Shown here: piece after piece, positions 1 to 7,470 of the stretch | How the letters are laid out: every line of letters begins with the position of its first letter | How positions within the stretch are numbered: position 1 is the stretch's first letter | NCBI GenBank assembly: GCA_021372515.1 | Contig: JAJFUG010000058.1 | Coordinates: 1 to 12,984, forward strand | Origin: a bacterium | Lineage (GTDB): Bacteria; Gemmatimonadota; Glassbacteria; GWA2-58-10 | Length of the DNA stretch: 12,984 nt | Direction: 5' to 3' | Position numbers and translations under genes: made by a program | The notes under the pieces: model-generated | What the model was told of the DNA's origin: nothing | Database searches by the model: none | What the model saw: the letters and a program-made list of their open reading frames with translations, nothing else

Positions 1-525
1 AAAGCGCGCGATGTCCGCCACGTCGGTGTAGCCGTCCCCGTTGAGGTCTGGGTCAATCGGCACAGGCGGCGTGTCTGTCAGGCCGAGTTGCCGCAGCACC
101 CCGCCGATCCGGTCCGACCACTTCGGAAGCGTCACCTTCAAGGCCTCCAGGTGCTCGCGGGCCATTTCCCTGGCTGAGCCGCTCAAGGGGAGCAGGCTGT
201 CCGGATGCGTCAGGATCGGAGTGCCCTGATAGATGTATCCCTCGTACTCGCTGATTAACGACCCAAGCATCCCGCGGGTGTCCTGGATGTCCACGCTGCC
301 GATACCTTGGAACCGCTCGGCAATCGAGTCGGGGACACAGGCCAGGGAGGAATCGCGGATAACGGCGGCGTATTGGAAGTAGAAGGCCAGGTCTTCGAGG
401 TCGCTCTTGTGGTCGTGGTTCAAATCCGAATCCCAGTACGAGGGCATATAAGCAAGACAACTCGACGCTCCTCCAAGGAGAAGCACGGCAAAAATTGAAA
501 ATGCAACCAGGAGATATTTTTTCAT
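1..525 (-). CDS. Secreted dockerin-like protein (partial, C-terminus outside window)
   Basis: An open frame of 175 codons runs from an ATG at 523-525 off the left edge without a stop. Residues 1-25 form a classic Sec signal peptide: MKK, a hydrophobic core, then a small-residue region ending near SCLA-Y. The Cys there could alternatively be a lipoprotein site, but the lipobox is poor. Two EF-hand/dockerin-type calcium loops of the form D-x-N-x-D-x(3)-D-x-x-D are visible. One lies right after the signal (residues 34-45, DLNHDHKSDLED). The other is at the edge (residues 160-171, DLNGDGYTDVAD). About 110 residues of mostly helical, unrecognised sequence lie between them. In cellulosomal proteins dockerins bind cohesins, but in many environmental bacteria such loops occur in secreted proteins of unknown role. 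The signal peptide and loops are seen; the function is not known. The ribosome binding site is weak. Confidence 0.7.
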   Translation of the reverse strand, partial: MKKYLLVAFSIFAVLLLGGASSCLAYMPSYWDSDLNHDHKSDLEDLAFYFQYAAVIRDSSLACVPDSIAERFQGIGSVDIQDTRGMLGSLISEYEGYIYQGTPILTHPDSLLPLSGSAREMAREHLEALKVTLPKWSDRIGGVLRQLGLTDTPPVPIDPDLNGDGYTDVADIARF

Positions 526-654
526 CAGGAAGTGCCCTGAATGACGGTTAATGCATTCAGTCAACCGGAATACAACCCGTGCCAGGAAACAACGCAGGCC
601 TGTGAGGGGGGGAGCTCATGCCACTCTATTCGGCTTTTACAGCTTGCTTGAGTT

Positions 655-683
655 ATTATGCAGATATCTTGATGGCATGTCAA
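655..683 (-). promoter_or_regulatory. Sigma70-type promoter for the dockerin-like gene
   Basis: On the minus strand TTGACA (683-678) is followed after 17 nt by CATAAT (660-655). This is a perfect -35 box and a good -10 box at ideal spacing. It points at the secreted protein gene starting at 525 and predicts a leader of about 120 nt. The rest of 526-747 shows no gene and no recognised RNA family. Confidence 0.6.
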
Positions 684-747
684 CATCTTTCAAGCATTCT
701 CCCGGCAAGACAATCGAAATCCCGTGGCGTCCGTTCAGCTATGCCGC

Positions 748-782
748 AAAAAAGCCCCCGGCCGTTTGCACAGCCGGGGGCT
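748..782 (-). terminator. Rho-independent terminator of the dehydrogenase operon
   Basis: A perfect 10-bp GC-rich stem (753-762 with 773-782) encloses a 10-nt loop. Read on the minus strand it is followed directly by a run of six T (753-748). It lies 28 nt past the stop codon of the cytochrome gene, so it ends the three-gene minus-strand operon. It also insulates that operon from the promoter of the next minus-strand gene. Confidence 0.9.
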
Positions 783-809
783 TCGGGGGCATCTATGTCT
801 CGCGGTGAA

Positions 810-1892
810 TTATTTTTTGGCCGGCACTCCGGCCGGGTGGCAATCCAGGCAGGCGACCCGGTGGACATTGTGGGGGCTGGCCGGGTCCTTGAACGTGGTG
901 TCCATCCGGCGCACGTCCAGGCCGCAGTTGCTCATCTTGGGGTGGCAGTTGTCGCATGACGCGGCGGCGTCCTGCGAGTGCGGGTCGTGGCAGCCCAGGC
1001 AGCTTATACCCTCGTGCACGCCGGCCGGGGTGCGGTCATCCCCGCTGGCCAGCTTGAACCCCGGCTGCGGGGCGTGGCACTGGTAGCAGAGGCCCTGGCG
1101 CTTGTCCGGCGAGATTGCCACCACGCGCCCGGTGGAATCCGTTATCGTGGGCAGGGGCAGCACCTCCGCGCCGAAATGCATGCGCTCGCGGCGGTCGTAG
1201 AACGCCAGCGAGGGCGTGAGCGCCTTGCCTGTGCGGGAGTAGGAAATCTCTTTCGGCTTCGAATAATCCGGCGCTGCCGCGGGAGCGCCCTCCGCATGCA
1301 CGCGGTGGCAGGCCAGGCAGGGGATGGCGTGGATCGCGGCCTTGCGCTGATCGATCAGCCGCCAGGGCCCGACAGTGTCCATCGGCGCGACAATCGACTC
1401 CACAGCGCCTTCATCGTACATGCCGTGGCAGCGGGTGCAGTCCTCGTTCAGGCGGACACGGCCGTTCTGGGCCGCGTTGAGGAACACATCGGCGTAGCGC
1501 ATCGAGTGTCCCCCGGCCATCCAGCGCGACCAGTTGCCCTGGTGGCAGGCCTGGCAGCGCCCGGCCACGAAATCCGCCTGCGCGCCGTCCAGGATGATCC
1601 GCTCGGGAAGCTCACCTTTGGCATGGGTCAGCAGGCGGTGGAAATTGTTCAGGTGGAAGCTCAGATTGGCGGTGAACACTCCGCCGTGGCAGGCCTTGCA
1701 CTGGACATTCCGATGGCTGGAGCCGGCCCAGTGGTCGCGCGAGGGGACAATCTCGTGGCAGAGCGTGCAGTACTCGCCCGAGACCGAGCCACCCGCGATG
1801 TAGCCCAGGTTGAGCAGGAGCATGCCCACGGCCAGGACCGCGACCGTCGCGGAGAATATTTTCAGACCGCGCTTTTTCATTCCGGCTTCCAT
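810..1892 (-). CDS. Membrane-anchored nonaheme cytochrome c
   Basis: A 360-residue electron-transfer protein. Residues 8-35 are one hydrophobic signal-anchor helix, so the heme domain should lie in the periplasm or at its outer face. Nine CXXCH motifs are visible, starting at residues 42, 65, 113, 152, 192, 269, 298, 313 and 348. The first pair after the anchor (CTLCH, then CKACH about 23 residues on) resembles the start of NapC/NirT/NrfH quinol-oxidising cytochromes; the rest is not a standard NapC. It is the last gene of an operon with a GMC flavoprotein and its small Tat subunit, where a triheme cytochrome is normally found. It is therefore the likely electron acceptor of the flavoprotein. 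The ATG at 1890-1892 was chosen because it leaves a 23-nt gap to the upstream stop, like the other gap in the operon. An ATG at 1880 or an overlapping GTG at 1943 are alternatives. Confidence 0.9.
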   Translation of the reverse strand: MEAGMKKRGLKIFSATVAVLAVGMLLLNLGYIAGGSVSGEYCTLCHEIVPSRDHWAGSSHRNVQCKACHGGVFTANLSFHLNNFHRLLTHAKGELPERIILDGAQADFVAGRCQACHQGNWSRWMAGGHSMRYADVFLNAAQNGRVRLNEDCTRCHGMYDEGAVESIVAPMDTVGPWRLIDQRKAAIHAIPCLACHRVHAEGAPAAAPDYSKPKEISYSRTGKALTPSLAFYDRRERMHFGAEVLPLPTITDSTGRVVAISPDKRQGLCYQCHAPQPGFKLASGDDRTPAGVHEGISCLGCHDPHSQDAAASCDNCHPKMSNCGLDVRRMDTTFKDPASPHNVHRVACLDCHPAGVPAKK

Positions 1893-1915
1893 AAGGGTTG
1901 GCTGCTCCGCCCGGC

Positions 1916-3568
1916 TCAGGAGCGGAAACGCGTTCCGTTCCACTGGCGGGCGATGTATTCGGCGCTGCGGTATGCCACCGCCATAATCGTCAGCACCGGG
2001 TTGAACCCGCCGTTGTTCACCTGCGTGCTGCCATCCACCACGAACAGGTTGTCGATGTCGTGGACCTGGCCGTACTGGTTGACCACCGAGGTGGCGGGGT
2101 CAGCCCCCATGCGACAGGTGCCGGCCTGGTGCTGTCCGCCCGAGACACCCAGCCCGGGCAGGGAGCGCCAGGTCCGGATCGCGCCGGCCTCCAGCAGCCA
2201 GCGCTCGGCCTGGCGGGTCATGAAATCACCGGTCTCGCGGTCGCGCGGGTGACGGGCGCCCGAGATACGGGCCACGGGCAGGCCCCAGTAATCCTTGACC
2301 TCGGGGTCCACCTCCACCCGCGACTCGAAAGTCGGCAGTTCCTGCACCGCCGATTTAACCCCCATGGAACGCTTGTACCAGTCGCGCTGGAACTGCTTGT
2401 GCTCCAACCCCCAGCGCGCCGCTCCGGGAGGACGGATCCCGGTGAAAAGGTAGGGCAGGCGGATGAACTCGTTGACCAGGATGCCGCCGCCGATGTGGCC
2501 GGGGTTGCCATGGTTGAAATCCATCGACGAGATACAGGCCCCCGGCCCGACATCATCGTACAGCTCCCGCTCGAACAGACCGTAGGCTCCGCAGTAGGCG
2601 TGGCCCTGGAGATTGCGCCCGACCCAGTCGTTACGGTTGCCCAGGCCCGCGGGGAAAAGCTTACATTTGGAATTGAGCATAAGGCGCGGGGTCTCGGTGG
2701 CCGAGGCCGACAGCACCACCAGGTCGGCGGCCTGGAACTGACTGCGGTCCTCCGGGTCAAAGTATTCCACCCCCGTAGCCCGCCCGCGCTGGTCCGTGAC
2801 CACCCGGGCCGCCACGCAGCCGGTGCGCAGCTCGCAGTTGCCACTGGCCAGGGCCACTGGGATCACCGTGTTATGCGTGCCACACTTGGCGCCGACCTCA
2901 CAGGCGAAACCGACACAATAGCGGCAGGAGACACAGGCCTGCCGTCCGGCATAGGGCACCGTGTTGCGCAACATGGGAATGGGAAAGGGGTGCAGGCCCA
3001 GGCGCAACCCGGCGGCGTAAAGCAGCCGCCCCTCGGCAGTGTAGGGCTTGGGCGGCATGGGCCGCTCACGCTTACGCGGCGGGGCGAACGGGTTGCCCTC
3101 GTCGCTGCCCGAGACCCCGATCTCCCACTCGACTTTCTCGTAATACGGTTCCAGATCATCGTAGGAGATCGGCCAGTCGGCCAACGTGCTGCCCGGGATG
3201 TCACCGTAGAGGGTGCGCAGGCGGAAATCCTGGGGCATGAAACGCCAGGCCATCGCCCCGTAGCTGAAAGTTCCGCCCCCCACACAGGCGGCGTTGTTCT
3301 GGTAGGCGCTCTCGCTGGGCAGCACCTGGACCCAGCGCTCGCCCTGGCGGACAACCCGCCGCCAGCGGCGGTCATCCGGGCCGAAAGCGGAGCCCAGTAC
3401 TGAGGTGCGCTGGGAGGTCAGCTCATCGTGGTCATGGTCCTGGAAACTCTGCCAGCGGCCACGCTCGAGCAGCACCACGGAAAGCCCCGCGGTGGCGAGT
3501 TCCTTGGCCACCACTCCGCCAGCCGCGCCGGCTCCCACAACGATCGCATTCACCCTGGGCAATGCCAT
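1916..3568 (-). CDS. GMC-family FAD dehydrogenase, large subunit of a gluconate/glucose-dehydrogenase-like complex
   Basis: A 550-residue flavoprotein that probably oxidises a sugar, sugar acid or alcohol. The N-terminal Rossmann motif VGAGAAGG (residues 11-18) and acidic LLERG (33-37) bind FAD. The GMC C-terminal signature is present: GGQHQAGTCRMG, with probable catalytic His480, then DGST and GFNPVLT, with probable catalytic Asn523. A cysteine cluster at residues 212, 215, 218, 223 and 229 matches the place where FAD glucose dehydrogenases of the Burkholderia type carry a 3Fe-4S cluster; an iron-sulfur cluster here is likely but inferred. There is no signal peptide. Export would be by hitchhiking on the Tat signal of the small subunit encoded 24 nt upstream. 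The start ATG at 3568 has a strong GGAGG seven nt ahead. The true substrate cannot be read from the sequence; gluconate, glucose, 2-ketogluconate, sorbitol or another polyol are all possible. Confidence 0.9.
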   Translation of the reverse strand: MALPRVNAIVVGAGAAGGVVAKELATAGLSVVLLERGRWQSFQDHDHDELTSQRTSVLGSAFGPDDRRWRRVVRQGERWVQVLPSESAYQNNAACVGGGTFSYGAMAWRFMPQDFRLRTLYGDIPGSTLADWPISYDDLEPYYEKVEWEIGVSGSDEGNPFAPPRKRERPMPPKPYTAEGRLLYAAGLRLGLHPFPIPMLRNTVPYAGRQACVSCRYCVGFACEVGAKCGTHNTVIPVALASGNCELRTGCVAARVVTDQRGRATGVEYFDPEDRSQFQAADLVVLSASATETPRLMLNSKCKLFPAGLGNRNDWVGRNLQGHAYCGAYGLFERELYDDVGPGACISSMDFNHGNPGHIGGGILVNEFIRLPYLFTGIRPPGAARWGLEHKQFQRDWYKRSMGVKSAVQELPTFESRVEVDPEVKDYWGLPVARISGARHPRDRETGDFMTRQAERWLLEAGAIRTWRSLPGLGVSGGQHQAGTCRMGADPATSVVNQYGQVHDIDNLFVVDGSTQVNNGGFNPVLTIMAVAYRSAEYIARQWNGTRFRS

Positions 3569-3592
3569 CGAAAGTCCTCCGAACCCCCGTCT

Positions 3593-4147
3593 TCAGGCAC
3601 GCTGGTTGCGTCCCACGATCTGCGGATAATCCAGGCCCAGCATCCGGTAGCTCACATAGTCGCGGTTGCCGCCGTGGCGCGGCGGACCGTAATATCCCTG
3701 AAGGCAATGCTCGCAGAGCAGGGCGAAAAACTCCCGGGCCTGTCCCTGCTCCCAGATCCCCTCCGGGACATCACCTTTCTCCAGACGCGCCAGCAACTCG
3801 GTCTGCTGCCAGTCCGAAAGCTTTTCCCAAGGCGCGGAATGCACGGCCTCGGCGGTGCGGGCCAGGCGTGGCAGCCCATCGTGATAGCTCGCGGCATACC
3901 GCTCGTAGGGGCCGTCCAGCTGACGGTCGATGAAATCGACCACCCCGGCGAACCGTCCGCCCGGGTCGCTGTCCGAGGGGATGATCCGCTCCGAGATGTC
4001 ATCCACCAGGCGCGCCTCGGCCTCGCTGAACGCCCGCCAGCGACGGCGTTCCACCAGGCAGCCGGAGCCGAAAACCCCCGCCGCTGCAGCGGCGACCGCG
4101 CTCACCCGGAAAAAAGTCCGTCGGGCAATTTTTTCACCACTTCGCAT
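3593..4147 (-). CDS. Gluconate 2-dehydrogenase subunit 3-like small subunit with Tat signal
   Basis: A 184-residue protein. The N-terminus carries a twin-arginine motif (ARRTFFRVSA, Arg9-Arg10) and an Ala-rich hydrophobic stretch ending near FGSGC, which might even be a lipoprotein site at Cys30. The mature part starts with a FSEAEARLVDDISERIIPSD segment typical of the gluconate 2-dehydrogenase subunit 3 family. It ends with the family's GYYGPPRHGGNRDYVSYRMLGL-type region, which contains an aromatic- and glycine-rich patch. In the known complexes this gamma subunit is needed for folding and Tat export of the flavoprotein subunit, which has no signal of its own. That fits the signal-less GMC protein encoded just downstream. 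It is the first gene of the operon. AGGA lies eight nt before the ATG at 4147. Confidence 0.85.
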   Translation of the reverse strand: MRSGEKIARRTFFRVSAVAAAAAGVFGSGCLVERRRWRAFSEAEARLVDDISERIIPSDSDPGGRFAGVVDFIDRQLDGPYERYAASYHDGLPRLARTAEAVHSAPWEKLSDWQQTELLARLEKGDVPEGIWEQGQAREFFALLCEHCLQGYYGPPRHGGNRDYVSYRMLGLDYPQIVGRNQRA

Positions 4148-4230
4148 CGATTGGTCCTTAAAGGAAACAAACTGGCCGCAGAGGCTGAATACTGTGTCGC
4201 CAAACCGCTTCGGCCGGGATATCGAGGAGG

Positions 4231-4259
4231 ATTGTAGTCAATCCCGCCTGCCAAGTCAA
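4231..4259 (-). promoter_or_regulatory. Near-consensus sigma70-type promoter of the dehydrogenase operon
   Basis: On the minus strand TTGACT (4259-4254) and TACAAT (4236-4231) are separated by exactly 17 nt. Each box differs from consensus at one position. The start codon of the first operon gene is 84 nt downstream of the -10 box, giving a leader of about 75 nt. No operator or riboswitch was recognised in that leader. Confidence 0.65.
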
Positions 4260-4359
4260 CCCTAAAAACCGGCGCGGAATGCCGAAGTGTGTCTGTGGCA
4301 ATTAACTTTTTAAGCTTGTGGTTGTTGCACATCATACAACGTAAAATCCGGTGGGCCGC

Positions 4360-4389
4360 TTGCGTCGGATGGATGAATTCTATTAGAAT
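4360..4389 (+). promoter_or_regulatory. Possible promoter of the HD-GYP regulator gene
   Basis: TTGCGT (4360-4365) and TAGAAT (4384-4389) are 18 nt apart, in a markedly AT-rich stretch of an otherwise GC-rich region. Transcription from here would give a leader of about 125 nt that includes both hairpins at 4410-4480. The gene-free stretch 4148-4520 otherwise holds only the divergent operon promoter at 4231-4259. Confidence 0.4.
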
Positions 4390-4409
4390 TTAATTAGATA
4401 TGTCTTCAG

Positions 4410-4480
4410 CCTTCCGCCGCGGGCGGAAGGGACTGCACTCCCCTCCAGGCCCGGCCCCTCCTGTTTGCACCGCCGGGCCT
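4410..4480 (+). other. Two successive GC-rich hairpins in the leader of the HD-GYP gene
   Basis: Hairpin A pairs 4410-4418 with 4422-4430, a perfect 9-bp stem with a 3-nt loop. Hairpin B pairs 4447-4455 with 4472-4480, a perfect 9-bp stem with a 16-nt loop that contains CCCCTCCT. Another CCCCTCC (4440-4446) lies between the two. Neither hairpin is followed by a T-run on either strand, so they do not look like intrinsic terminators. The pyrimidine tracts could pair with a Shine-Dalgarno sequence and so hide it, but the RBS of the next gene (AGGAA, 4508-4512) is only a partial match. They do not match a c-di-GMP riboswitch that I know. Confidence 0.5.
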
Positions 4481-4520
4481 GAATTTGCAGTTCAAACCTG
4501 AAGAAACAGGAATCGATTCC

Positions 4521-5609
4521 ATGGCCGATCTGGATCGAATCAACGTACTTATTGTCGATGACGACGAACTGATAAGGATTTACCTTCGCGCATTTTGCCA
4601 GGTCAACGGCTGGGGCTGCGTGGAGGCGGGCGACGGGCTGACGGCGATAGAGATACTCCGCAGCAACCCGGACGCTTTCTGCCTGGCCCTTCTCGACCTG
4701 CACCTGCCAGGCCTCACGGGGCTGGAGGTGCTGCCGGAACTGCTCAAGCTGGGACAGGACCTGGCTGTCATTGTCATGACGGGCTACGCCGAGATCGGCA
4801 TTGCGGTCGAGGCCCTGCAGAAAGGGGCGGTCGACCTGATAGAGAAACCGCTCGACAACAACCTACTGCTTTCGCGTATCGAAAAAGCCCTCGAATTGCG
4901 GAAGATGCGCCGCGCCAACCAAGCCTATTTCACTGAAATGGAGCAGCAGGTGCGACTCCGCACCTCGAATTCCGAGGCGGCCCTCAAGGCGACCATTTTC
5001 GGCCTCGCCCGCCTGGCCGAGCAGCGGGACAATGATTCCGGCTTTCACCTGGAGCGCATGGCACACTATACGCTCACCCTGGCGAAAAGCCTGCGGGAAA
5101 GGAACCTGTACCGGAACACCCTGGATGATGACTACCTGGAGAACCTTTTCGACTCCGCCCCCCTTCACGACATCGGCAAGGCCGGGGTCCCGGAATCCAT
5201 CCTTCTCAAACCCGGTCCTCTGGATGAAAATGAATGCAAGGTGATGCACTCGCATACCAGCATCGGAGAGCGCACCCTTGCCGATATCCAGTCCCGGGTG
5301 GAGACGGAGGATTTTCTGCTGCTTGGGATAGAGCTTACCCGAAGCCACCACGAGCGTTTCGACGGCTCGGGCTACCCCGAGGGCCTGATCGGGAACGCGA
5401 TCCCGCTATCGGCCCGCCTGGTCGCACTGGCCGATTTCTTCGACGCCGTGACCACGGTGCGCATCTACCGTACGACCACCTTCACCGGGAACCAGGCCGC
5501 ATCGATGATCGCCGGTGCGCGGGGGACGCATTTCGACCCGGACATCGTGGATGCCTTTCTCGCCTCACGGCACGAATTTACCAGGATACACCAGGATTTC
5601 ATGGACTGA
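4521..5609 (+). CDS. Two-component response regulator with HD-GYP output domain (probable c-di-GMP phosphodiesterase)
   Basis: A 362-residue cytoplasmic protein. Residues 7-125 are a receiver domain with the acidic pocket Asp13-Asp15, phospho-acceptor Asp59 (LALLDLHLPG), Thr87 and Lys109. A helical linker of about 25 residues follows. Residues 150-355 are an HD-GYP domain with His176, HDIGK (216-220), the M-HSHTSIG histidines, HHERFDGSGYP (276-286) and LADFFDAV with Asp305. All expected metal ligands and the GYP tripeptide are there, so c-di-GMP hydrolysis is likely. The usual T-S-x-R-P-Y motif is changed to TTVRIY. There is no partner histidine kinase next to it, so it is an orphan in this window. 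The ATG at 4521 was chosen over an in-frame TTG at 4485 because AGGAA lies eight nt ahead of it and the receiver starts just after. It is transcribed divergently from the dehydrogenase operon. Confidence 0.93.
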   Translation: MADLDRINVLIVDDDELIRIYLRAFCQVNGWGCVEAGDGLTAIEILRSNPDAFCLALLDLHLPGLTGLEVLPELLKLGQDLAVIVMTGYAEIGIAVEALQKGAVDLIEKPLDNNLLLSRIEKALELRKMRRANQAYFTEMEQQVRLRTSNSEAALKATIFGLARLAEQRDNDSGFHLERMAHYTLTLAKSLRERNLYRNTLDDDYLENLFDSAPLHDIGKAGVPESILLKPGPLDENECKVMHSHTSIGERTLADIQSRVETEDFLLLGIELTRSHHERFDGSGYPEGLIGNAIPLSARLVALADFFDAVTTVRIYRTTTFTGNQAASMIAGARGTHFDPDIVDAFLASRHEFTRIHQDFMD

Positions 5610-5648
5610 AATCACCCGCCGCCCGAATTGAAAAACGCGCCGAGACAG

Positions 5649-5677
5649 TTGCACGCCACAAGGGAAGAGGTTAATGT
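5649..5677 (+). promoter_or_regulatory. Possible promoter of the DUF432-like/mscS pair
   Basis: TTGCAC (5649-5654) and TAATGT (5672-5677) are separated by 17 nt, in the 113-nt gap between the HD-GYP gene and the next gene. The predicted leader is about 40 nt. No terminator for the HD-GYP gene is visible in this gap, so read-through from upstream is also possible. Confidence 0.4.
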
Positions 5678-5722
5678 TAAGCCGGATCCGGTGTGCGACC
5701 AAACCCAGTCCCGGAAGGTTGG

Positions 5723-6529
5723 ATGAAACTGAAATCGGCGCTTGAGCATGTCTGGTGGGGCAGGTTCGAAATCCCGGAGGACCAGGGCGGTCTGTGGCGG
5801 ATCGGAGCGGCCGGCATACGGATCGAGCGCTCCTGCCACGAGTGGGTCCTGGCCTGCGAGACCGCCGAGGAGACGAACGGCGAGGAAGTCTCGATCCGTA
5901 TTCCGGTGGAGCGTCTGGGACGGTTCGAGGCCAATTGGACCGTGGCGCGTTTCGGCATGGGCGCCACCCAGAGCGGCATCACAGTGGCGCCGGCCCTGGC
6001 CGACCGTCCGGTGGTTATCCGCACGGATGTCCCGTTCCACCTTCTGCCACGGCAGGAAATAGTCTTCTATGTCAGCGCCCCGCTCTGGTTCAGGATCGAG
6101 ACCGGGGAGCCGGCTTTCAGCCTGGCCGATTTCCCGATCCACCGTCCCTCAGACACCTGGTTCGGCCCCTCACCCAAGGAGGGCGAATACTGCTACGCCA
6201 ACCGGGTCTACGGCCAGCTCAAGCTCGATAACATCCGTTTCCGCCCGCAGCGTGCCATCTCGGTGATCCGGCTCAATAACCGCACCGCCGAGACCATACT
6301 CATCGAGCGCCTGAAACTGCCCTCGCAGCACCTGTCGCTCTACCAGGGCGAGCACGGCTGGCTCTGGACCCAGGGGCTGAACGTGGAATTCAACCCCGAC
6401 CACAGCGCCGAGGTCCAACTGCGCGACTACGCCCCGGCCGAGGCCGGCTCGCCGCGCCTGGTCAGCGGCCCGCGCCAGAAAGCGGAGAAAAATATTCTTA
6501 CCCGCGCGTTCGATTACCTGATCGGCTGA
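5723..6529 (+). CDS. Conserved protein resembling DUF432, paired with MscS
   Basis: A 268-residue protein with no signal peptide or membrane segment. The sequence is rich in predicted beta strands with scattered Trp residues (WWGRFEIP at 21-28 of the longer frame, EHGWLWTQG late in the chain) and ends in a basic helix. It resembles the DUF432 family, which is uncharacterised and which I recall being found beside small mechanosensitive channels. This assignment comes from memory of family features and needs a profile search. Its stop is only 19 nt before the MscS start, so the two are very probably one transcript, which suggests a role in channel regulation or membrane-stress sensing. The ATG at 5723 has GGAAGG close ahead (4-nt spacing). 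An in-frame GTG at 5693 would add ten residues but has no good RBS. Confidence 0.7.
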   Translation: MKLKSALEHVWWGRFEIPEDQGGLWRIGAAGIRIERSCHEWVLACETAEETNGEEVSIRIPVERLGRFEANWTVARFGMGATQSGITVAPALADRPVVIRTDVPFHLLPRQEIVFYVSAPLWFRIETGEPAFSLADFPIHRPSDTWFGPSPKEGEYCYANRVYGQLKLDNIRFRPQRAISVIRLNNRTAETILIERLKLPSQHLSLYQGEHGWLWTQGLNVEFNPDHSAEVQLRDYAPAEAGSPRLVSGPRQKAEKNILTRAFDYLIG

Positions 6530-6548
6530 ACCCATGTGGAGCCTCAAG

Positions 6549-7400
6549 ATGACCGATTCCTTTTCCTGGCTGACCAATTATCTGACCCCGGAGCGGATGA
6601 TCTCCCTGGTGCGGGCTCTGATAATCCTGTCGGTCGGGATCATTGTCTCGCGGCTGGTGGCGGCCAGCGTGGGCAAGATAGTCGAGCGGCGCTCCAGCAA
6701 GCAGCAGAGTATCATTTTCCGCAAGATGGCGCTCTACCTGATGCTGACTCTGGTGCTGGTCTCGGCGCTGCGCGAGCTGGGTTTCCAACTGGGCGTGCTG
6801 CTGGGGGCGGCCGGCGTGCTGACCGTGGCCGTGGGGTTTGCCTCGCAGACCTCGGCCTCGAACATTATCAGCGGCCTGTTCCTCCTGGCCGACCGTCCGT
6901 TCCAGATCGGCGACGTGATCCAGATCGGCCAGACCACGGGCGTGGTGCACTCGATCGAGCTGCTCTCGGTCAAGCTCCAGACTTTCCAGAACCACCTGGT
7001 GCGTATCCCCAACGAGGAATTGATCAAGTCGCAGGTGATCAATTTCACCTACTGGCCCATCCGGCGGATTGACATCGAGATCGGCGTGGCCTACAAGGAG
7101 GATATCGGCAAGGTGCGCAGCCTGCTGATGGAGGTGGCCGACCGCAACCCGCTCTGCCTGGAGGAACCGGGGCCGCTGTTCATTTTCGCCGGCTACGGCG
7201 ATTCCTCGATCAACCTCCAGTTTTGCATCTGGGTGAAAAAGGAAAACTACCTCGATGCGATGAACAGCACCAAGCAGCAGATCAAGGAAATTTTCGACCG
7301 CAACGGCATCGAAATACCTTTCCCGCAGGTTTCGGTCTCCACCTCGAGCGTGACCGACCCGTTCCCCATCGCTTTCAGCCGCTCAGGGAAAACCGCCTGA
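6549..7400 (+). CDS. mscS: Small-conductance mechanosensitive channel, MscS family
   Basis: A 283-residue inner-membrane channel that opens under membrane tension and releases small solutes during osmotic downshock. Three transmembrane helices are visible: about residues 15-35, 55-75 and the pore-lining TM3. TM3 has the glycine/alanine-rich GVLLGAAGVLTVAVGFASQ, followed by the SNIISGLFLLADRPFQIGDVI signature that opens the cytoplasmic beta domain. The segment VRIPNEELIKSQVINFTYWP is also typical of the family. The total length equals that of E. coli MscS (286 residues). The ATG at 6549 is preferred because GGAG lies seven nt ahead; an ATG at 6534 would add five residues without an RBS. It is downstream of, and probably co-transcribed with, the DUF432-like gene. 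No intrinsic terminator is visible after it. Confidence 0.95.
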   Translation: MTDSFSWLTNYLTPERMISLVRALIILSVGIIVSRLVAASVGKIVERRSSKQQSIIFRKMALYLMLTLVLVSALRELGFQLGVLLGAAGVLTVAVGFASQTSASNIISGLFLLADRPFQIGDVIQIGQTTGVVHSIELLSVKLQTFQNHLVRIPNEELIKSQVINFTYWPIRRIDIEIGVAYKEDIGKVRSLLMEVADRNPLCLEEPGPLFIFAGYGDSSINLQFCIWVKKENYLDAMNSTKQQIKEIFDRNGIEIPFPQVSVSTSSVTDPFPIAFSRSGKTA

Positions 7401-7470
7401 GAGCGCCCACCGCAGCGCCGGAAAAATGCGAGCGTTTCAGATTGAAGCCGTTTGTTTCTTGACAATTTGC

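Noticed and set aside
53-460. Minus-strand frame of 135 codons at the left end
   Set aside because: It is out of frame with the partial gene at 1-525, which has a signal peptide, calcium loops and an upstream promoter. The 135-codon product is Arg/Pro-rich and unlike any protein family.
1893-1943. Upstream GTG start for the cytochrome gene
   Set aside because: It would overlap the GMC gene and put 17 polar residues ahead of the signal anchor. The ATG at 1892 gives a spacing like the other gap in the operon.
978-3403. Long plus-strand open frames opposite the cytochrome and GMC genes (up to 501 codons)
   Set aside because: They are antisense to strongly recognised genes. Their translations are low-complexity, rich in Gly, Ala, Arg and Val with no domain, and are explained by high-GC third-position bias.
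4390-4520. c-di-GMP riboswitch ahead of the HD-GYP gene
   Set aside because: The conserved core sequences of the class I and class II aptamers are not present; only two simple hairpins are seen.
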